DNA of 64,000 nucleotides from contig NZ_CP125947.1 in NCBI RefSeq assembly GCF_030064165.1, positions 124,001 to 188,000 of the forward strand, written 5' to 3'. The notes under the pieces are model-generated. The model was not told the DNA's origin. It was given only the letters and a program-made list of their open reading frames with translations, and ran no database searches. Of the stretch, positions 54,996-64,000 are shown in pieces. Each line of letters opens with the position of its first letter. Positions within the stretch are counted from its first letter, which is position 1. The DNA comes from Comamonas resistens (lineage in GTDB: Bacteria; Pseudomonadota; Gammaproteobacteria; Burkholderiales; Burkholderiaceae_C). Made by a program: the position numbers and the translations under genes.

Positions 54996-57920
54996 TTATT
55001 CCGGGTGTGCGTGCACTTGGGCACGCAACCGGCTAATCGTCGTCGTATCGTCTGGCCAAGCTTTCTCCTCCGGTGCAAATCGTTCGCGCAAATAGCCGAG
55101 CAGATCGGCGATCTGCCGGTCGTCCAGGCTGTCCCTAAAGCCCGGCATATAGCCCAGGGCGTCATTGGCGGGTGTCTGTATGCCGTTGAGGATGACCTGG
55201 ACCAGGTTGTCCGGCGCGGCGGCATGCAGGTTGGTGTTCAGGCCCAGCAGCGGCTTGACGCCGAACAGGGTGGGGCCGCTGCCGGCCTCGTGGCAGACGG
55301 CGCAGGCGTTCTGGTAGATGCGCTCGCCATTGATGTGGCGTTCGAGCACCCTAGCCGGCGCGTCCTGGACCTTGGCCTGGGCCTGCACCGGTATTTCATG
55401 AGCCGCCTGCGGCGCCTGGCCCGGCAACTCCATCAGATAGGTGACCATGGCGCGCACATCGGCCTCGGGTAGTTCGGCCAAGCCGTGGATGACGGGCGCC
55501 ATGGGGCCGGCGGCCACGCCATGGCGTGCCGAGAATCCGGTGCGCAGGTATTGGTATAGCTCGTCGCGACGCCAGGGCAGCTTGCCGCCGGCCAGCTGGT
55601 TGAGCGCCGGCGCGCTCCAGCCTTCGGCCTCGCCGCCGCTCAGGTAATGGATGCCGGTCTTTTCGGCACCCAGAGCATTGCGCGGCGAGTGGCAGGCCGC
55701 GCAATGCCCTGCGCCTTCGACCAAGTAGGCGCCGCGGTTCCATTCGGCGCTGCGCGCGGGGTCGGCCTTGAAGGGTGTGGCGTCGTGGAACAGCAGGTTC
55801 CAGCCTGCCATGGCCGGGCGCAGGTTGTAGGGAAAGGCCAGCTTCGTCTCGGGAGCCTTGGCCTTCACGGCGGGCTGGGACATCAGGTAGCCGTACAGCG
55901 CCTGCAGATCGCCATCGCTGAATTTGGCAAAGGCCGTGTAGGGGAAGGCAGGATACAGCTGGCGCCCATCCTGATGGATGCCGTGGCGCATGGCACGCTC
56001 GAAGGCCGCGTAGGACCAGCGGCCGATGCCGGTTTCGTTGTCGGGTGTGATGTTGGTGGAGTAGATGGTGCCGAACGGTGTCTCCAGCCCGAAGCCGCCG
56101 GCATTGGCCGCGCCGCCCGGGGCTGTGTGGCAGACCACGCAGTCGCCCGCTGCCGCCACTAGGCGGCCGCGTTCCAGGGCCTGCGGCGAGTACAGGGAGA
56201 CGTCGGGCCCCTCGGTCAGCGGCAGGGCCGGCTTCAGCGGCCAGGCCATGGCGGCCATGCCGGCAAGGCCTGCGGCGCCCGCAGCCAGCCAGCCCCAGCC
56301 ACGGCCACGGCCGGACCCTGCAATGGATGGTTTGCCCGCGCCCTCGCCGACCAGTGCCAGGCGCAGCTGCTCGGGCTGGAAAGGCACTTCGCGCAGGCGC
56401 ACGCCCGTCGCATGGTGGATGGCGTTGGCAATGGCGGCAGCGGCGGGCAAGGTGGCCACACCGTCCAGCGCCAGACTGCCCTGGCGGATGACTGCGACAT
56501 CGCCGGGCGCATGCTGCGCCAGATCGGAGCCAGGCTTGCCGGCTGCAGCGGCAGAACCAGCCCAGTCATCAAAAGCGGGGGCCGTGCCCAGCAGCCGGCG
56601 CGCATCGGCCAGCAATTGCGGGTCCTGCTGGAAGATCTCGGGCCGGGTTCTGGCGGCCTGCGCCGCTTGCAGGGTGCGGCTGTCATGGCCGGCTACCACG
56701 CGGGTCACTTCAATCTCGCCTGTTTGCGGATGCACGGCCACCTCGGCCACCCAGGCGCTCCAGGCATGGAGGTCGGCGCCCTGCGCATCCAGGGTCTGCA
56801 GCTGGGCGGTGGCAAAGCCCCGGCCCAGCAGGCGGCCATCGGCGCCCTGGTAAGACGGTGCTTGCTGCGATGCCTGCGCACGCTCGGCCACCTGCTGCGC
56901 CAGATCGCGCACCGGGCCTTCGGGCAGGTGCTGCAGCCGCCATTGCACGGGATCGCGACCCTGATCCAGCGCCTGCTCATGCCAACGGCTTTCGCGGGCA
57001 AAGACCTGGGCGGCGTTTAGATCATCGACGCCGGCATGCCGCAGGCTGGCTGCCAGCTTGCGCTCGTGCACTTCACCGGCATCGAGTACGGTGGCCAGGG
57101 CAGCAGCGCGCGCCAGCTCGGGCTGGCTCAGCAGGCGCGCCATGCTGGGGCGCACGGCCCAGGGCGTGTCGGACTGCAGCAGGTCCGGCTGCGGCGATGT
57201 ATTGACCACATGGAGCTGCGCCTGCGTGTCGGAGGCAAACCCCTGCGAAGGCTGCACATCCACGCGCAGCACCAATTCACGGCTGTCTGCGGTGCCCGCA
57301 GCCCAGGCATCGCAGGCCACGCTGACTGGCCGGCCCACAGCCTGCGACAGCAGGGCCGCATCTGCGGCAGCGTCCATGAGGTCCAGCGCATGCGGGGTGC
57401 CGGCCGCCGGGGCCGGCAGGCTGAACAGCCGCAGCGCGGACTCCGTACATTGCAGCAATGCGGCCAGTTCGCGGCTGATCATCTGCCGCACATCGGCATC
57501 GCAGGGCGGCAACCAGATGCTGGCATGGCCGTCCAGGCACCACACGGCTGTGCGTGCAACACCTTCGCAAGACATGGCGCCCGCCATGCGCCAGATATAG
57601 CGGCCGGAATCGGGCAGGTCGGCCTTGTCGGCCAAAAGGGGCACGCTGGCGGCCTTGGCTTCCTGTCGGTTATCCCAGGCAGGAGCCAAGCTGGCAGCAG
57701 CCTGCCGGGCATGGACAGGCGCCACGGCCACCACGCCCAGAAAATGCCCGCGCTGCACCGAGGCCACCACGCCGGCCATGGCCTGGGCGTCCTGCAGCCG
57801 TGCATGCAAGGGCACGCTGCCCCGATAGCGCAGCCCGTCCCAGGCCGCAACGGGCGGGCGCAGCGCCAGACCGTGCAACAGGTCGGAAGGTAGGGCGGGG
57901 GCGCTGGCGGCCTGGCTCAT
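54996..57920 (-). CDS. nicB: Nicotinate dehydrogenase: partial molybdopterin domain fused to three cytochrome c domains
   Basis: A 974-residue fusion. Residues about 10-530 match the C-terminal two-thirds of an IorB/NicB-type molybdopterin subunit: hammerhead-like YRGSVPLHARLQDAQAMAGV, DLMDAAADAALLSQAVGRPV, a GRGFA segment and AAAAIANAIHHATGVRLREV. One membrane helix (about 541-562) anchors it. Three c-type haem sites follow: CVVCH (594-598), CAACH (740-744) and CAVCH (873-877), which pass electrons to the respiratory chain. P. putida NicB has about 1187 residues; the missing N-terminal Moco segment appears to be the separate gene at 63571. ATG 57920 overlaps the nicA stop (ATGA). The reaction is hydroxylation of nicotinate to 6-hydroxynicotinate. 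Confidence 0.85.
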   Translation of the reverse strand: MSQAASAPALPSDLLHGLALRPPVAAWDGLRYRGSVPLHARLQDAQAMAGVVASVQRGHFLGVVAVAPVHARQAAASLAPAWDNRQEAKAASVPLLADKADLPDSGRYIWRMAGAMSCEGVARTAVWCLDGHASIWLPPCDADVRQMISRELAALLQCTESALRLFSLPAPAAGTPHALDLMDAAADAALLSQAVGRPVSVACDAWAAGTADSRELVLRVDVQPSQGFASDTQAQLHVVNTSPQPDLLQSDTPWAVRPSMARLLSQPELARAAALATVLDAGEVHERKLAASLRHAGVDDLNAAQVFARESRWHEQALDQGRDPVQWRLQHLPEGPVRDLAQQVAERAQASQQAPSYQGADGRLLGRGFATAQLQTLDAQGADLHAWSAWVAEVAVHPQTGEIEVTRVVAGHDSRTLQAAQAARTRPEIFQQDPQLLADARRLLGTAPAFDDWAGSAAAAGKPGSDLAQHAPGDVAVIRQGSLALDGVATLPAAAAIANAIHHATGVRLREVPFQPEQLRLALVGEGAGKPSIAGSGRGRGWGWLAAGAAGLAGMAAMAWPLKPALPLTEGPDVSLYSPQALERGRLVAAAGDCVVCHTAPGGAANAGGFGLETPFGTIYSTNITPDNETGIGRWSYAAFERAMRHGIHQDGRQLYPAFPYTAFAKFSDGDLQALYGYLMSQPAVKAKAPETKLAFPYNLRPAMAGWNLLFHDATPFKADPARSAEWNRGAYLVEGAGHCAACHSPRNALGAEKTGIHYLSGGEAEGWSAPALNQLAGGKLPWRRDELYQYLRTGFSARHGVAAGPMAPVIHGLAELPEADVRAMVTYLMELPGQAPQAAHEIPVQAQAKVQDAPARVLERHINGERIYQNACAVCHEAGSGPTLFGVKPLLGLNTNLHAAAPDNLVQVILNGIQTPANDALGYMPGFRDSLDDRQIADLLGYLRERFAPEEKAWPDDTTTISRLRAQVHAHPE

Positions 57921-58474
57921 GGCTGGACCTCGCCCGCGCAGGAAGATGGAAATTCGGTGGGCGCCTGCAGCGCGGCGCGGTGCGCACGCAGCTCCACGGC
58001 CCGCAGGGCGGCTTGCATGATTTCCACATGCGTGCCACAGCGGCACAGGTTGTGGTGCAGCTCGTTGCGCAATTCCTGCTCGGAGGGATTCGGGATACGG
58101 CGCAGCAGGGCCTCGACGGTCATGATCATGCCGTTGAGACAGTAGCCGCACTGCGCTGCCTGGCAGTCGATGAAGGCCTGCTGCGTGGGGCCGGGGCACT
58201 GGCGCGAGCCCAGTCCTTCCAGCGTGGTGATCTCGCGGCCCACGGCAGCGCGCACGGGGATCACGCAGGAACGCGCGGCCACGCCATCGATCAGCACCGT
58301 GCAGGCACCGCACTCGCCCAGCCCGCAGCCGTACTTGGGCCCGTTCAGCTCCAGGTCGTTGCGCAGCACATGCAGCAGCGCCGTCTCGGGCGCTGCCGGC
58401 ACCTCGCATGCGCGTGCATTGACCTGCAGGCGGATGGGGTAGGTGTTACTGCTGGAATGAATTGGAGTTCCCAT
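57917..58474 (-). CDS. nicA: Nicotinate dehydrogenase [2Fe-2S] subunit
   Basis: A 185-residue small subunit of the xanthine oxidase family with two [2Fe-2S] clusters. The plant-type cluster has GPKYGCGLGECGACTVLIDG plus the upstream cysteine-bearing strand; the alpha-helical cluster has QCGYCLNGMI and HNLCRCGTH. It carries electrons from the molybdenum centre to the cytochromes of NicB. ATG 58474 is preferred; an in-frame TTG lies at 58492. Four-base overlap with nicB indicates co-translation. It lies 97 bp after nicC on the same strand. Confidence 0.9.
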   Translation of the reverse strand: MGTPIHSSSNTYPIRLQVNARACEVPAAPETALLHVLRNDLELNGPKYGCGLGECGACTVLIDGVAARSCVIPVRAAVGREITTLEGLGSRQCPGPTQQAFIDCQAAQCGYCLNGMIMTVEALLRRIPNPSEQELRNELHHNLCRCGTHVEIMQAALRAVELRAHRAALQAPTEFPSSCAGEVQP

Positions 58475-58571
58475 GGGGTCAGGCTCTTGCAACTTGGCTG
58501 CGGTTCAGGATGTCGACGTTCTGCGGCCGAACAAGAGGGGCACGCCCCCTTTGTCCGGCAGGCAGCGAGTA

Positions 58572-60052
<1,481 letters not shown>

Positions 60053-60826
60053 ATGACCAAAACGTTCCGCATCGGCCAGATCGTCCCCAGCTCCAACATC
60101 ACCATGGAGACCGAGATCCCGGCCATGCTGCGTGCCCGAGAGGGCATCCTCCCCGAGGAAAGCTTCACCTTTCACAGCAGCCGCATGCGCATGCACAAGG
60201 TCACCAAGGAAGAGCTGGCCGCGATGAACAAGGAAGGCCTGCGCTGCGCCGCCGAGCTCGCCGACGCGCGGGTCGATGTGATGAGCACCGCCTGCCTGGT
60301 GGCCATCATGGCCATGGGCCTGGGCTACCACCGCCAGACCGAGCAGGAACTGACCGCAGTGGCGCGAGCCAACCAATGCCTGGCCCCGGTGATGACCTCG
60401 GCCGGCGCGCTGGTGGAAGGGCTGAAGATCATGGGCGCCAAGCGCGTATCGATCATGGCGCCCTACATGCGGCCGCTGACCGACCTGGTGGTGCAGTACA
60501 TCGAGCACGAAGGCATCGAGGTCATCGATTCCATTTGCTTCGAGATCCCCGACAACCTGGAGGTGGGCCGCCGCGATCCGCTGCAGCTGCTGGACGACGT
60601 GAAACGCCTGAACACCAAGGGTGCCGACGTGATCGTGGCCTCGGCCTGCGTGCAGATGCCGTCGCTGCCCGCCATCCAGCGCATCCAGGATGCGACCGGT
60701 ATCCCCACCGTCTCCACGGCCGTGTGCACGGTGCGCCGCATGCTGGACCACCTGGGCCTGGAGCCCATGGTGCCAGGCGCTGGCGCGCTGCTATCGGGCG
60801 CCTATCCCAGCAACTCCAAGGCCTGA
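60053..60826 (+). CDS. nicE: Maleate cis-trans isomerase
   Basis: A 257-residue Asp/Glu racemase-superfamily enzyme turning maleate into fumarate, the last step before the TCA cycle. The two catalytic cysteines are Cys81 (VMSTACLVAIMAMGLGYH) and Cys199 (VIVASACVQMPSLPAI). The N-terminus FRIGQIVPSSNITMETEIPAML is typical. It is the first gene of the plus-strand nic operon, 11 bp before nicD. Confidence 0.93.
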   Translation: MTKTFRIGQIVPSSNITMETEIPAMLRAREGILPEESFTFHSSRMRMHKVTKEELAAMNKEGLRCAAELADARVDVMSTACLVAIMAMGLGYHRQTEQELTAVARANQCLAPVMTSAGALVEGLKIMGAKRVSIMAPYMRPLTDLVVQYIEHEGIEVIDSICFEIPDNLEVGRRDPLQLLDDVKRLNTKGADVIVASACVQMPSLPAIQRIQDATGIPTVSTAVCTVRRMLDHLGLEPMVPGAGALLSGAYPSNSKA

Positions 60827-60837
60827 GGAGCATTCGC

Positions 60838-61674
60838 ATGAGCAATACCACCAGCACCTTCCTCCATGGCGGCAACGTGCACGCCAACGGCATCCGCCAG
60901 CACTACCTGCGTTACGGCGGCGCAGAGGGCGAACGAGCACAGCGCGACGCCGTCATCCTGATTCCCGGCATCACCAGCCCGGCTGTGACCTGGGGCTTCG
61001 TCGCCGAGCACCTGGGTCGCCAGTTCGACACCTATGTGCTGGACGTGCGCGGGCGCGGCCTGTCGTCCTCGGGACCGGGCCTGGACTACGGGCTGGATAC
61101 TCAGGCCGCCGACGTGGCCGCCTTCGCCCAGGCCCTGGGTCTGTCGCGCTGGGCCCTTATGGGCCATTCGATGGGCGGACGCATCGCCGTGCGCGCTGCG
61201 CGCAGCCAGCCGGCCGGTCTCACGCGCCTGGTCATCGTCGATCCGCCGGTCTCCGGCCCCGGCCGCCGCGCCTACCCGGCCGCCCTGCCCTGGTATGTCG
61301 ATTCCATCCGCCAGGCCACGCTGGGCATGGATGCCGAGGCCATGCGCGCCTTCTGCCCCACCTGGACCGAGGAGCAGCGCCAGCTGCGCGCCCAGTGGCT
61401 GCACACCTGCCATGAGCCGGCCATCGTCCAGAGCTTCGAGGACTTCGGCCGCGACGACATCCACGCCGACCTGCCCCACATCCGGCACCCGCTGCTGCTG
61501 GTCACGGCCGAGCGCGGCGACGTGGTGCGCGCCGAGGACGTGGACGAGTGGCAGGGTCTGGCACCCCAGACCGCGCATGTGCGCGTGCCGAACGCGGGCC
61601 ACATGATTCCCTGGGACAACGAGGCCGGCTTCTATGCGGCCCTCGGTAACTTCCTCGGTGCACGGGTGGACTGA
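60838..61674 (+). CDS. nicD: N-formylmaleamate deformylase
   Basis: A 278-residue alpha/beta hydrolase releasing formate from N-formylmaleamate to give maleamate. The nucleophile elbow is GHSMGG with Ser111, the oxyanion region is VILIPGITSPAVTWGF, and His255 lies in NAGHMIPWD. GAGGAG is 8 bp upstream of ATG 60838. In P. putida, NicD has the same fold and similar length (about 266). Position between nicE and nicX supports the call. Confidence 0.9.
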   Translation: MSNTTSTFLHGGNVHANGIRQHYLRYGGAEGERAQRDAVILIPGITSPAVTWGFVAEHLGRQFDTYVLDVRGRGLSSSGPGLDYGLDTQAADVAAFAQALGLSRWALMGHSMGGRIAVRAARSQPAGLTRLVIVDPPVSGPGRRAYPAALPWYVDSIRQATLGMDAEAMRAFCPTWTEEQRQLRAQWLHTCHEPAIVQSFEDFGRDDIHADLPHIRHPLLLVTAERGDVVRAEDVDEWQGLAPQTAHVRVPNAGHMIPWDNEAGFYAALGNFLGARVD

Positions 61675-61724
61675 ATGCCCGCCAACCACCTTTGTCCATC
61701 CACCGCGACGCCAAGGAGAGCCAC

Positions 61725-62810
61725 ATGTCCGTCAGCGATATCGATCTGATCCACGCCTGGAAGCAGGTGCTCACGCTGTCCCGGCTCGAAGCCGGCCAGA
61801 CCATCACCGTGCTCACGGGTGCCGACACGCATCCGCAGACGCTGCGCTGCGCCATTGCCGCCTCCAGCGAAATGGGGGCGCGCGTCAACCGCCTGGACCT
61901 GCCGCCCGTCAATGCCGAAAAATCCCTGAGCCGCGACTCGCTGGCCTACCTGGGCACGACGCCGCTCACCGGCAACCCGGCCGCCATCGCCGCGCTCAAG
62001 GCCAGCGACCTGGTGCTGGACCTAATGACGCTGCTGTTCTCGCCCGAGCAGCACGAGATTCTGCAGACCGGCACCAAGATCCTGCTGGCCGTGGAGCCGC
62101 CCGAGGTGCTGTGCCGCCTGGTTCCCACCGAGGCCGACCGCGCGCGCGTGCAGGCGGCGGCCAAGCGGATCGAGGCAGCCAGGCAGATGCACATCACCTC
62201 GGCTGCGGGCACCGACCTGCACTGCCGGCTGGGCAGCTTTCCGGCCATCAGCGAGTACGGCTTCGTGGACCAGCCCGGCCGCTGGGACCACTGGCCCAGC
62301 GGCTTCGTGCTGACCTGGCCCGACGAAGGCGAAAGCAACGGTCGCGTGGTCCTGGACCGGGGCGACATCCTGCTGCCCATGAAGGACTACGTGATCGAGT
62401 CCATCGAGCTGGTCATCGAAAAGGGCTACGTCACACGCATCAGCGGCGGCCTGCAGGCCGACCTGCTCAAGGAGTACATGGCCTCCTACGAGGACCCCGA
62501 GGCCTATGCGGTCTCGCACGTCGGCTGGGGGCTGCAGCCGCGCGCCCACTGGTCCATGCTGGCCCACTACAACAAGGAAACCCACATCGGGATGGACGCC
62601 CGCGCCTTTGAGGGCAACTTCCTGTGGTCCATGGGCCCGAACAACGAGGCCGGCGGCAGCCGCACCACGGCCTGCCACATCGACATTCCCATGCGCCGCT
62701 GCTCGGTCGCGCTCGACGGCCGCCCGGTCGTTATCGCCGGCGTGGTGCAGGACGAGCAGGGACTGGCGCGCGCCGCCAGACAGCCGAAGCAACGAAAGGA
62801 CATCGCATGA
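61725..62810 (+). CDS. nicX: 2,5-dihydroxypyridine 5,6-dioxygenase
   Basis: A 361-residue Fe(II) extradiol-type ring-cleavage enzyme of the aminopeptidase-like fold, opening 2,5-dihydroxypyridine to N-formylmaleamate. The metal-binding HxD pair TTACHIDIPM falls at His318 and Asp320, the same positions reported for P. putida NicX; the segment HIGMDARAFEGNFLWSMGPN is also conserved. ATG 61725 follows AAGGAG with 6-bp spacing. The stop overlaps nicF by 4 bp (ATGA). Confidence 0.93.
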   Translation: MSVSDIDLIHAWKQVLTLSRLEAGQTITVLTGADTHPQTLRCAIAASSEMGARVNRLDLPPVNAEKSLSRDSLAYLGTTPLTGNPAAIAALKASDLVLDLMTLLFSPEQHEILQTGTKILLAVEPPEVLCRLVPTEADRARVQAAAKRIEAARQMHITSAAGTDLHCRLGSFPAISEYGFVDQPGRWDHWPSGFVLTWPDEGESNGRVVLDRGDILLPMKDYVIESIELVIEKGYVTRISGGLQADLLKEYMASYEDPEAYAVSHVGWGLQPRAHWSMLAHYNKETHIGMDARAFEGNFLWSMGPNNEAGGSRTTACHIDIPMRRCSVALDGRPVVIAGVVQDEQGLARAARQPKQRKDIA

Positions 62811-63478
62811 CAACCACCACCAGCGCCCAGAGCATCCCCACCGAGGGTGTGCAGGGCGACATCTCCGCCTATGCCCGCCAGGGCTTCGGCACGCCGCTGC
62901 CGCTCAAGGCGCCCTTTGGCCTGCTCATCATCGACTTCGTCAACGGCTTTGCCAACCCGGCCGTCTTCGGTGGCGGCAACATCCCCGAGGCCATTGCGCA
63001 GACGCGCCATCTGCTGGCCCACGCGCGCGAGCGCGGCTGGCCGGTGGCACACAGCCGCATCGTGTTCTCGGACGACGACGCCGACAGCAATATCTTCTGC
63101 CTCAAGGTGCCGGGCATGCTCACGCTCAAGGAGGGCAGCCACGACAGCGCCATCGTGCCCGAGCTGGCGCCGGCGCCGGGCGAGTATGTGGTGCGCAAGG
63201 CCACGCCCTCGGCCTTCTTCGGCACGATGCTCGCGCCCTGGCTGGCCCAGCGCGGCGTGCAGACCCTGCTGGTGGCCGGCTGCGTGACCAGCGGCTGCGT
63301 GCGCGCCAGCGTGGTCGACGCCATGCAGTCGGGCTTCCGCCCGCTGGTGGTGGCCGACTGCTGCGGCGACCGCGCGCTGGGCCCGCACGAGGCCAACCTG
63401 TTCGACATGGCGCAGAAATACGCGGCGGTCATGCCATTGACTCAAGCCCTTTCCGACACCGACTCCCTCGCGCGCTGA
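62807..63478 (+). CDS. nicF: Maleamate amidohydrolase
   Basis: A 223-residue isochorismatase-like (cysteine) hydrolase converting maleamate to maleate plus ammonium. The catalytic triad is visible: Asp43 (LLIIDFVNGF), Lys131 (YVVRKATPSAFFGT) and Cys164 (VAGCVTSGCVRASVVDA). Start ATG overlaps the nicX stop as ATGA. The length agrees with known NicF proteins. With nicD, nicE and nicX it completes the lower pathway to fumarate. Confidence 0.93.
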   Translation: MTTTTSAQSIPTEGVQGDISAYARQGFGTPLPLKAPFGLLIIDFVNGFANPAVFGGGNIPEAIAQTRHLLAHARERGWPVAHSRIVFSDDDADSNIFCLKVPGMLTLKEGSHDSAIVPELAPAPGEYVVRKATPSAFFGTMLAPWLAQRGVQTLLVAGCVTSGCVRASVVDAMQSGFRPLVVADCCGDRALGPHEANLFDMAQKYAAVMPLTQALSDTDSLAR

Positions 63479-63570
63479 TCCCACCGCAAGAACGCGTCTA
63501 TAGGGGCCGGCAACCCGTGGCCGGCCCCGCACGCATGCATGATTGGCGTGCCAGCGAAGAACACTGCCCC

Positions 63571-64000
63571 ATGAACCTGCCCCAGCCCCAAGCCCTGCAC
63601 ACGCAGTTGCTGACCCGCCCCGCCACCTTGCTCGTGGTGCGCCAGCCGGTGGCGCCGCCACGGCCCGCGCCAGGCCAGCCCGGCACGGCCACCGACTATG
63701 TACAGTCCACGCCCGAGATATTCGTGGCCGTACTAGCCGACGACAGCGCCCCACAGGGCTGGCGTGCCATGGCCTTCAACGGCCATGTGGACCTGGGCAC
63801 GGGCATACGCACGGCCCTGGCCCAGATCGTGGCCGAAGAGCTGGAAGTACCCCTGGACCGGCTGGAGATGGTGCTGGGCCACACGGCTGCTGCGCCCAAC
63901 CAGGGCCCGACCATTGCCAGCGCCAGCATCCAGATTTCCGCGGTACCGCTGCGCCGCGCAGCCGCCCAGGCGCGCGAGCAATTGCTCGCGCTGGCCGCGC
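63571..64000 (+). CDS. N-terminal segment of a nicotinate dehydrogenase molybdopterin subunit, runs off window
   Basis: An open frame from ATG 63571 to the window end (143 codons). After a Pro-rich lead, PEIFVAVLADDSAPQGWRAM is followed by FNGHVDLGTGIRTALAQIVA and EELEVPLDRLEMVLGHTAAA, then NQGPTIASASIQISAVPLRR. This is the characteristic first domain of IorB/NicB-type Moco subunits (usual form GxVDLGQGxRTALAQIVAEEL). That is exactly the part absent from the NicB-cytochrome fusion on the other strand. It lies 92 bp after nicF and may belong to that operon. The full length is unknown, so it could also be a complete separate dehydrogenase subunit. Confidence 0.82.
   Translation, partial: MNLPQPQALHTQLLTRPATLLVVRQPVAPPRPAPGQPGTATDYVQSTPEIFVAVLADDSAPQGWRAMAFNGHVDLGTGIRTALAQIVAEELEVPLDRLEMVLGHTAAAPNQGPTIASASIQISAVPLRRAAAQAREQLLALAA

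Noticed and set aside
54782..55225. 147-codon minus-strand frame spanning the nicB 3' end and the nicT-nicB gap
   Set aside because: It overlaps the nicB cytochrome C-terminus in another frame, is Arg/Thr-rich and has no domain; the 279-bp gap 54717-54995 shows only a small GCCAGA-N5-TCTGGC hairpin (54799-54815).

Overview
The window looks like chromosome of a Comamonadaceae betaproteobacterium, most likely a Comamonas close to C. testosteroni. The grounds are the high GC content, a complete nicotinate catabolic cluster with its MarR regulator, an SAH riboswitch before a split-type metH, and short intergenic repeats of a kind I associate with Comamonas and its relatives. The species call is inference. 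I found no rRNA, tRNA, CRISPR array or prophage.

Layout. 1-6.6 kb holds housekeeping and transport genes: gdhA (cut by the window edge), an FAH-fold enzyme, a PPK2 kinase, a LysR/PACE efflux pair and gltS. 7.0-17.0 kb is a membrane-stress module: yjfI, pspA, yqiJ, the flotillin yqiK and a giant AAA+ ATPase. A large MscK-like channel follows. 20.6-35.5 kb holds riboswitch-controlled metH, a dctA-gntR unit with a paired palindromic operator, a cardiolipin synthase, a GDPD lipoprotein, a stand-alone trpB, a DUF2868/DUF3482 GTPase pair and an OmpR-type two-component system. That two-component system is divergent from a tightly overlapped operon (35.7-43.7 kb). The operon encodes a TolC/ABC/HlyD exporter, a HAD phosphatase, an alpha/beta hydrolase, two half-size EamA/SMR-type proteins and a DegT aminotransferase. 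43.9-46.8 kb is an APS-reductase-like flavoprotein, a ferredoxin and a sulfonate-type binding protein. 46.8-51.7 kb (minus strand) has a CFA synthase, an arginase-fold protein, a FemAB/GNAT-like protein and a class III aminotransferase.

52.0-64.0 kb is the nicotinate region. It has nicR, an IS1595-type insertion with intact ends and target duplication, then a minus-strand unit nicC-nicA-nicB-nicT and a plus-strand unit nicE-nicD-nicX-nicF. The plus-strand unit is followed by a gene for the N-terminal part of a molybdopterin subunit. Together they cover nicotinate to 6-hydroxynicotinate, 2,5-dihydroxypyridine, N-formylmaleamate, maleamate, maleate and fumarate. Two oddities stand out: the transporter gene nicT is frameshifted by a 4-nt expansion in a GT repeat, and the Moco-binding subunit is split between two genes on opposite strands about 5.7 kb apart.

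The best candidates for under-described biology are the YjfI-PspA-YqiJ-flotillin-AAA+ module and the two-component-linked exporter/lipid-modification-like operon.
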